Origin: Methylotenera_A sp031399315
GTDB taxonomy: Bacteria > Pseudomonadota > Gammaproteobacteria > Burkholderiales > Methylophilaceae
Reading direction: 5' to 3'
NCBI GenBank assembly: GCA_031399315.1
Contig: JANNOS010000038.1
Span: forward strand, 1-20,153
Length of the DNA stretch: 20,153 nucleotides
How positions within the stretch are numbered: the stretch's first letter is position 1; the number at the start of each line of letters is the position of its first letter. Below, piece by piece: positions 14,556 through 20,153 of this stretch. Both the position numbers and the translations under genes were made by a program. The notes below the pieces were generated by a model. That model was not told the origin of the DNA. It ran no database searches and saw only the letters and a list, made by a program, of their open reading frames with translations.

Positions 14556-16607
14556 ATGTTAAAACAATATACCTCAAGTTTTACCATCAGATTGTGTTTG
14601 GTTTTTCTCGCTAGCACTGATTTATTTGTGGCTAGCGCTAGTGTTTTTGCGGCTAGTGGCGATGCTGAGTTTTTAGAAGCGCGCGTAGCTTATGACAAGA
14701 AAAATGCCATTGCATTGTCTGATTACGTGCAGCAATTACAAAATCAACATTATATTTTGGCGCCGTACGCCGATTACTGGTTAATGCTACTTAACTTGGA
14801 AGAGGCGGATAACCAAGCCGTGACGGATTTTATAAATACTTATAGTGATTACCCATTTGCGGATCGCATGCGTGGTGAGTATTTAAAAAAATTGGCTAAA
14901 AAGCAAGATTGGGAAAGCTTCACCAATGAAATTGTCAATTACCAGCAGGAAGATGTCGCTGTGGCTTGTTATGCCGCTGAAGCTAGCGCAATCAATGGTG
15001 ATGTTTCTGTACTGGAAGGCGCAAAATCATTGTGGATGAGCGCAAAAGAACAGCCTGGCAATTGTGCGAGTATGTTTGACCGTATGCAAAGTGCTGGTGT
15101 ACTCAAAGAAGAAGATATTTGGGCGCGCTTTCGATTGGTGCTTGTAGATAATCGCATGACGCTTGCTAAGGCAATTGTTAAGCGTTCTAAAACTTATGAA
15201 GTCAGTCAATTTAAATTAATTGATAGGGCTTATGCGAGCCCAAGTGTTGTTTTAGCAAAAAAAGTCATTTCATTTAAAACGAGATTTGGGCGTGAACTTA
15301 ATTTATTTGCGCTGGACCGCATTGCAAAAACTAACTCGCAACAAGCTTTAAGTGCGTTTAATAAAGTACAAAATTTATTTCAAGCCGAAGATAAAAGCTA
15401 TTTCTATGGCAGGCTAGCGTTGCAAGCCGCACAGCGTCATGAGCCAGAGGCCGTGCAATGGTTTAAGCAAGCCGATTCGGATGAGTTGAATAAAGAACAG
15501 TTGGCTTGGTATGCGCGGGCTGCATTGCGCGAGAAAAACTGGGCAGTGGTGTTAATAGCGGTTGAAAAAATGTCACCAGAGCAAGCACAAGAAGGCGCAT
15601 GGCGCTATTGGAAAGCGCGTGCCTTAAAAGCCCAAAATAAAAGCTTAGAAGCCAATATTTTATTTGCCAAACTTGCGACCGAGCGTCATTTTTATGGTTG
15701 GCTGGCGCAAGATGAGCAAAGTGAACAAGATGGTGGCATGTCGGCCCCGCTTAACACGTATAAAACTTCAGACTTAGATGTCGATGAAATAGCTAACACA
15801 CAAGCCTTTCAGCGAGTTGAAGCTTTGCAAAGGCTGGATTTTAGATGGGAAGCAAAATCCGAGTGGGCACTTGCCACGAAAGATTTTGATGATAAACAAT
15901 TACTCGCAGCAGCAGAGTTTGCTGCACGTAAAAATTGGTATGACTTAGCTATTATTACAGCTGATAAAACCACAGAAACACATGATTTCGCATTACGCTA
16001 CCCGATGCCATATCGTAACTTAATGAAGCCTGCTGCGGCAGAACGTGGTGTAGATGAAGCTTGGGTGTATGGAATAACGCGACAAGAAAGTCGCTTTATG
16101 CATTATGCAAAATCTGGAGTAGGCGCTTCAGGTTTAATGCAATTGATGCCTGCAACAGCAAGGTGGGTTGCAAGCCGTGCTGGCGTTAGTGATTACAATA
16201 ACAGCATGTTACATGAGCTAGATATCAATATTGCCTTGGGCACTTATTATATGGCATACACCAAAGATTTAATGAGCGGGCAAGAAACCATGGCGACTGC
16301 GGCATATAATGCGGGGCCAAGTCGTGCCAAAAAATGGACCGCAACAGTGCCACTTGAAGGCGCAATTTATGCAGAGACCATCCCGTTTTCTGAGACAAGA
16401 AATTACGTACAAAAAGTGATGGCTAACGCGCACTTGTACGCACCACGTTTAGGCTTAAAACCGATTACACTTAAGCAAAGATTAGGCGTTATTCCAAGTA
16501 GATACGATGCCTTTGAAATTAATGTGGATAAAGCTGGGCTTCAACAATTACAAGCACAGCCATTACAAACACAGCAGGCCGCGCAAGAGACACAGACAGT
16601 AGAGTAA
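14556..16607 (+). CDS. slt: Soluble lytic murein transglycosylase (Slt70-like)
   Basis: This is a periplasmic enzyme that cleaves the MurNAc-GlcNAc bond to form 1,6-anhydro-MurNAc products during wall turnover. The 683-residue precursor begins with a signal peptide (MLKQYTSSFTIRLCLVFLAS..., cleavage likely near VFAA at about 30-34). A long alpha-helical superhelical region (about 35-480) precedes the SLT domain: YGITRQESRF with catalytic-type Glu511, GASGLMQLMPATA, AAYNAGPSRAKKW and the ETRNYVQKVMANAHLY motif. The C-terminus adds a glutamine-rich tail (nine Q in the last 22 residues). ATG 14556 was chosen because it gives the signal peptide; the longer frame from 14493 overlaps the previous gene. 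No good SD is visible 5 nt after that gene, so coupling is likely. Confidence 0.95.
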   Translation: MLKQYTSSFTIRLCLVFLASTDLFVASASVFAASGDAEFLEARVAYDKKNAIALSDYVQQLQNQHYILAPYADYWLMLLNLEEADNQAVTDFINTYSDYPFADRMRGEYLKKLAKKQDWESFTNEIVNYQQEDVAVACYAAEASAINGDVSVLEGAKSLWMSAKEQPGNCASMFDRMQSAGVLKEEDIWARFRLVLVDNRMTLAKAIVKRSKTYEVSQFKLIDRAYASPSVVLAKKVISFKTRFGRELNLFALDRIAKTNSQQALSAFNKVQNLFQAEDKSYFYGRLALQAAQRHEPEAVQWFKQADSDELNKEQLAWYARAALREKNWAVVLIAVEKMSPEQAQEGAWRYWKARALKAQNKSLEANILFAKLATERHFYGWLAQDEQSEQDGGMSAPLNTYKTSDLDVDEIANTQAFQRVEALQRLDFRWEAKSEWALATKDFDDKQLLAAAEFAARKNWYDLAIITADKTTETHDFALRYPMPYRNLMKPAAAERGVDEAWVYGITRQESRFMHYAKSGVGASGLMQLMPATARWVASRAGVSDYNNSMLHELDINIALGTYYMAYTKDLMSGQETMATAAYNAGPSRAKKWTATVPLEGAIYAETIPFSETRNYVQKVMANAHLYAPRLGLKPITLKQRLGVIPSRYDAFEINVDKAGLQQLQAQPLQTQQAAQETQTVE

Positions 16608-16623
16608 AGTAAAGAAGAAATAT

Positions 16624-17589
16624 ATGACAATTAAAAATATTACAGTATTAGGTGGCGCTGGATTTGTCGGTAGTAGTTTGGTTGCCAGGTTAGACCAAGC
16701 GGGATACAAGGTTAAAGTGTTGTCGCGTCGCCGAGAATCATCTAAACATTTGATTTTGCTGCTTAATGTACAAGTTGTGGAATGCGATATTGCGGATAAT
16801 CATGCGCTAAAGCAAGCATTAATCGGTAGCGATGCAGTGATTAATTTGGTGGGGATTTTGCACGAAAATAGTAAAAATACGTTTGAAAAAGTGCATCACC
16901 AATTACCACGACGTGTTGCGCAGATGTGTGAAGAACTAGGGATTGCACGTTTATTACATATGAGTGCCCTGCAAGCCAGTAAGACCGCGCCTAGCCAGTA
17001 TTTGCGTAGCAAAGCGGCGGGGGAGGCTGCAGTGAATGAATTTAGTAAAAAGTTTGATATCACCATATTTAAACCTTCAGTGATATTTGGGCGAGGTGAC
17101 AGTTTTTTAAGTTTATTTGCAATGCTAGTTAAGTATTTGCCAGTCATATTTTTGGCTAAACCTAATGCCAAGTTTCAACCCATTTGGGTGGAAGATGTTG
17201 CGCAATGTTTTGTGAACGCTCTAGAAAACACAGCGACCTACGGCAAAAGTTACGAATTAGGTGGCCCACAAATCTACAGCTTGCGCGAGCTGGTGCAAAA
17301 AGTGATGGAAATTTTAGGCAAAACGCGCCCAATAGTTGGGCTTAATAACGCGCTATCGATGGCGCAAGCTAGCGTGATGCAGTTATCACCCATCCCACTT
17401 ATTACGCGTGACAATATACGCTCTATGCAGGTGGATAGCGTGTGTGCTGACTCAATCGCTAGTGTACTGGGCGTGACAGCAACTTCATTGGATGTGATTG
17501 CGCCAGAATATTTGCTTTCTAGCTCTCCGCGCGCAGCATATGACGCTTTCCGTAGTGCCGCAGGCCGCGCTATTAATGCAAGAAGATAA
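16624..17589 (+). CDS. NDUFA9-like atypical SDR / NAD(P)-binding epimerase family protein
   Basis: The 321-residue protein belongs to the extended or atypical short-chain dehydrogenase group related to the mitochondrial complex I accessory subunit NDUFA9. Seen here are the Rossmann motif VLGGAGFVGSSL at the N-terminus, RR after the second strand, CDIADNHAL, NLVGIL, a serine in HMSALQAS, YLRSK with Tyr126 and Lys130 in YxxxK spacing, KPSVIFGRGD, QPIWVEDVAQ and YELGGP. Bacterial members near slt and cca are common in betaproteobacteria, but their substrate is unsettled. No complex I genes are nearby, so a respiratory role is not supported by context. It starts 16 nt after slt with a weak AAGAAG-type SD. 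The fold assignment is strong; the reaction is unknown. Confidence 0.88.
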   Translation: MTIKNITVLGGAGFVGSSLVARLDQAGYKVKVLSRRRESSKHLILLLNVQVVECDIADNHALKQALIGSDAVINLVGILHENSKNTFEKVHHQLPRRVAQMCEELGIARLLHMSALQASKTAPSQYLRSKAAGEAAVNEFSKKFDITIFKPSVIFGRGDSFLSLFAMLVKYLPVIFLAKPNAKFQPIWVEDVAQCFVNALENTATYGKSYELGGPQIYSLRELVQKVMEILGKTRPIVGLNNALSMAQASVMQLSPIPLITRDNIRSMQVDSVCADSIASVLGVTATSLDVIAPEYLLSSSPRAAYDAFRSAAGRAINARR

Positions 17590-17607
17590 GTTGTAGATTT
17601 ATTGCGT

Positions 17608-18822
17608 ATGAATATTTATATAGTGGGTGGTGCGGTACGCGATGAATTGCTGGGTTTTACGGTCAAAGATAAAGATTTCGTCGTTGTAGGCACTACGCCA
17701 CAGGCCATGCTGGATGCGGGCTACAGGCCGGTCGGAAAAGACTTCCCCGTATTTCTACACCCCAAAACGCACGAAGAATATGCGCTTGCCCGTACAGAAC
17801 GCAAAACTGCAAAAGGTTACAGGGGGTTTAGCGTACATGCTGCGCCTGATGTCACGCTGGAGCAAGATTTAAGTCGCCGCGATTTCACCATTAATGCCAT
17901 TGCTAAAGATAGTGCGGGTGTGCTGATTGACCCATTCAATGGCGTTGCAGATATTCAAGCCAAAGTATTACGCCATGTGAGCGACGCGTTTGTAGAAGAC
18001 CCCGTGCGTATTTTGCGTGCGGCGCGTTTTTCAGCGAGGTTTACGGAATTTACGATTGCGCCAGAAACCATGACTTTGATGCGTCAAATGGTGGAAAATG
18101 GTGAGGTGGATGCGCTAGTACCAGAGCGTGTTTGGCAAGAGCTTGCAAAGGGTTTAACGGAGGCGCAACCAAGCCGCATGTTTGAAGTGTTGCGCGAGTG
18201 TGGTGCGCTGCAAAGAATTTTGCCAGAGCTTAATCAATTGTGGGGTGTGCCTCAGCCACCGCAACATCACCCAGAGATTGATACTGGCGTGCATGTGATG
18301 ATGGTGATTGATTACGCCGCTAAACAAGACTTTACGCTACCTGTGCGCTTTGCCGCACTGGTGCACGATCTTGGCAAAGGCACAACGCCTAAAGACATAT
18401 TGCCACGTCATATCGGCCACGAAGCGCGTAGTGTTGATTTGTTAAAAAATGTAGCTAAACGATTAAGAGTGCCGAATGACTGCAAAGAACTAGCTGTGAT
18501 GGTCGCCAAGTTTCACGGCAAGTTACATCAAGCTTTAAAAATGCGGCCAGATACTTTGGTTGAGTTCTTAACCGAGCTTGATGCTTTTCGGCAACCAGAC
18601 AGACTTAATGATTTTCTAAAAGCTTGTGAGGCAGATAGCCGTGGCAGAGCAGGTTTAGAAGATTGTGAATTACCTGAAACAGAGTTAATTTTAGCTGCTC
18701 TGGAAGCCGCACAGAATATAGATGCTGGCGCGATAGCAAAACAGCATACAGAACCTGAAAAAATTAAAGCAGCGGTGTTTGAGGCGAGATTGCAAGCAAT
18801 ATTGCTAGCAAAAATAAATTAA
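17608..18822 (+). CDS. cca: Multifunctional CCA protein (CCA-adding tRNA nucleotidyltransferase with HD domain)
   Basis: Cca builds or repairs the 3'-CCA end of tRNAs without a template. The 404-residue product (E. coli 412) begins MNIYIVGGAVRDELLG, carries the metal-binding DKD at residues 21-23 (KDKDFVVVG), then RRDFTINAIA and EDPVRILRAARFSARF, all class II nucleotidyltransferase motifs. The C-terminal half has the HD phosphohydrolase domain with His253-Asp254 in LVHDLGKG. In E. coli this domain provides 2',3'-cyclic phosphodiesterase, 2'-nucleotidase and phosphatase activity. The in-frame TTG at 17602 would add two residues, but ATG 17608 matches the family. No clear SD is visible. It is the last gene of the + strand run and converges on the GGDEF-EAL gene. 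Confidence 0.97.
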   Translation: MNIYIVGGAVRDELLGFTVKDKDFVVVGTTPQAMLDAGYRPVGKDFPVFLHPKTHEEYALARTERKTAKGYRGFSVHAAPDVTLEQDLSRRDFTINAIAKDSAGVLIDPFNGVADIQAKVLRHVSDAFVEDPVRILRAARFSARFTEFTIAPETMTLMRQMVENGEVDALVPERVWQELAKGLTEAQPSRMFEVLRECGALQRILPELNQLWGVPQPPQHHPEIDTGVHVMMVIDYAAKQDFTLPVRFAALVHDLGKGTTPKDILPRHIGHEARSVDLLKNVAKRLRVPNDCKELAVMVAKFHGKLHQALKMRPDTLVEFLTELDAFRQPDRLNDFLKACEADSRGRAGLEDCELPETELILAALEAAQNIDAGAIAKQHTEPEKIKAAVFEARLQAILLAKIN

Positions 18823-18865
18823 TGCATCCCGTCCTATGTATATACCCGCCATAATGCTGTGATAG
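18823..18865. other. Convergent 43-nt gap without a recognisable terminator
   Basis: The gap between cca and the opposing GGDEF-EAL gene contains only short self-complementary words: GTATATAC (18838-18845) and ATAGCTAT (18862-18869, running into the opposing gene's stop). There is no GC-rich stem followed by a T-run on either strand. Termination may be Rho-dependent or occur inside the opposing gene. Confidence 0.5.
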
Positions 18866-20152
18866 CTATAAGGTAAGTGTAGGCCATTGCGTCAACATTT
18901 TCTCAAACTCATTAGCAGAAACTGGGTGGCCGAAATAATAACCCTGAATTTCATCACAATGATGTACTTTTAGAAAATCCAGTTGCTCTTTAGTTTCAAC
19001 ACCCTCAGCAATTACAGATAATCCGAGACTATGTGACATGCTAATAATTGCGGTTACGATGGCGGCGTCATTCAAATCAATTCCAATGTCATGAATAAAA
19101 CTCTTATCGATTTTGATGGTATCAATAGGCAGACGTTTTAGATATGAGAGGCTAGAATAACCTGTGCCAAAGTCGTCAATGGATAAGCGTACGCCCATTT
19201 CTTTAAGTTTTTGTAGCCAATTAATCACATCGGTATATTCCTGAATAGCAATACTTTCAGTGACTTCTAATTCAAGGTGATTAGGCGCCATGCCGCTTTG
19301 CAACAATACGCGAGTGACTTCTTGTACAAAGTTTGGCTGACGAAGTTCTACCACAGATAAATTAACTGCAATAGGGATTGCAGGTAAGCCCATGTCTTGC
19401 CATGCGCGGTTTTGACGGCAAGCTTCACGCAGCACCCAATTACCAATAGGCCTAATAAGACCAGTATCTTCAGCAATAGGAATAAAACGATCTGGCAAAA
19501 TGAGACCCCATTCAGGATGTTGCCAGCGAAGTAGTGCCTCTACGCCAATAATTTGTCCGGTAATGATTGAAACTTTAGGCTGGTAAAAAAGAATCAATTC
19601 ATTATTTTGTACGGCTTTTTGTAGGTTATTTTCTAAGGTTAGCTGCTCAGCAACGCGCTGTGTCATATCTGCAGTAAAAAACTGATAATGGTTTCTGCCA
19701 GCGCTTTTTGCATGATACATAGCCGCATCTGCGTTCTTGGTTAACATATCTGCAGTTGTGCCATCATCGGGGTAAACCGCAATTCCTATACTGACAGAGA
19801 TATGTAACTCGTGGAAATCGATATCGAAGCTTGTTTTTGTAGCGTTAAGCAGTTTTTCTGCAATTTCTGCAGCTGCGAATGTGTCAGAAATATCAGGCAA
19901 TAAAACAACAAACTCATCACCACCTTGACGGCTGATGGTGTCAGTTGTGCGCAAACAAGCTTGCAATTTTTTGCTAAATTCTATTAAAAGTTTGTCACCT
20001 ACAGCATGTCCCAATGTGTCATTAATTTTTTTAAAATGATCAATATCCAGAAACAGCAATGCGAGCTTATCATTCCGACGGCTAGCTGAATTAAGCGCTT
20101 GCATAATACGGTCGTTTAATAAAAGTCTATTTGGCAAATCTGTCAAAAAATC
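18866..20152 (-). CDS. GGDEF-EAL cyclic-di-GMP signalling protein, C-terminal part (5' end outside window)
   Basis: This protein combines a diguanylate cyclase domain and a c-di-GMP phosphodiesterase domain. The frame stays open through the right edge (DFLTDLPNR...), so the N-terminus, probably a sensor, is missing. The TTG at 20144-20146 is internal to the conserved GGDEF-domain start. The GGDEF motif is intact (19910-19924), with an RTTD inhibitory I-site five residues before it. The EAL domain has EALLRW (EAL at 19532-19540), VNLSVVELRQ, ELEVTES, SIDDFGTGYSS, IKIDKSF, AEGVETKEQ and QGYYFG, i.e. the metal-binding and catalytic residues of active enzymes. Both activities are therefore possible; many such proteins favour one. 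It is transcribed opposite to the dcw cluster and is likely unrelated to it. Confidence 0.95.
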   Translation of the reverse strand, partial: DFLTDLPNRLLLNDRIMQALNSASRRNDKLALLFLDIDHFKKINDTLGHAVGDKLLIEFSKKLQACLRTTDTISRQGGDEFVVLLPDISDTFAAAEIAEKLLNATKTSFDIDFHELHISVSIGIAVYPDDGTTADMLTKNADAAMYHAKSAGRNHYQFFTADMTQRVAEQLTLENNLQKAVQNNELILFYQPKVSIITGQIIGVEALLRWQHPEWGLILPDRFIPIAEDTGLIRPIGNWVLREACRQNRAWQDMGLPAIPIAVNLSVVELRQPNFVQEVTRVLLQSGMAPNHLELEVTESIAIQEYTDVINWLQKLKEMGVRLSIDDFGTGYSSLSYLKRLPIDTIKIDKSFIHDIGIDLNDAAIVTAIISMSHSLGLSVIAEGVETKEQLDFLKVHHCDEIQGYYFGHPVSANEFEKMLTQWPTLTL

Positions 20153-20153
20153 A

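Noticed and set aside
14610..14656. Four copies of GCTAG in 47 nt at the slt 5' end
   Set aside because: They encode Ala-Ser pairs of the signal peptide; low-complexity coding explains them better than a binding-site array.

Overview
The window is the downstream two-thirds of a division and cell wall (dcw) cluster of a Gram-negative bacterium, followed by a short housekeeping tail. Genes on the + strand run murE (3' end only), murF, mraY, murD, ftsW, murG, murC, murB, ddl, ftsQ, ftsA, ftsZ, lpxC, a 60-residue membrane protein, an Slt-type lytic transglycosylase, an NDUFA9-like NAD(P)-binding protein and cca. A GGDEF-EAL gene converges from the - strand and runs off the right edge. LpxC and FtsQ imply an outer membrane and divisome. 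The gene order, the FtsZ tail DIPAFLRKQAD, moderate-to-low GC and the NDUFA9-like/cca tail suggest a betaproteobacterium, most likely Methylophilaceae (Methylotenera-like). That placement is inferred from family knowledge, not from a search.

Positions 2-8903 hold the lipid II pathway plus its polymerase. MurE and MurF finish UDP-MurNAc-pentapeptide, MraY and MurG make lipid I and lipid II, MurC and MurD are the earlier ligases, MurB makes UDP-MurNAc and FtsW is the septal glycan polymerase. The genes are packed with overlaps of 4-10 nt or gaps of at most 22 nt. Positions 9062-13334 hold ddl (D-Ala-D-Ala for MurF) and ftsQ-ftsA-ftsZ, then lpxC (lipid A). Here the packing loosens, with gaps of 158, 44, 103 and 80 nt before ddl, ftsA, ftsZ and lpxC. 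Those gaps contain nearly all the non-gene structure I found.

The enzymes look intact: all the signature motifs I looked for are present and there are no frameshifts. I see no mobile element, CRISPR array, tRNA, rRNA or defence system, and no recognisable undescribed multi-gene system. No gap exceeds 300 nt. The points worth a second look are in the translation-initiation regions. They are a hairpin that would bring a strong Shine-Dalgarno (SD) sequence up to the murC start; a 57-codon cysteine-containing ORF spanning the murB-ddl gap with an 8-nt overlap at each end; SD-preceded mini-ORFs that overlap the ftsA and ftsZ starts in the same ATGNNTRA arrangement; and an imperfect 14-bp tandem repeat with the lpxC start codon at one of its junctions. 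All were found by eye and need comparative or experimental support.
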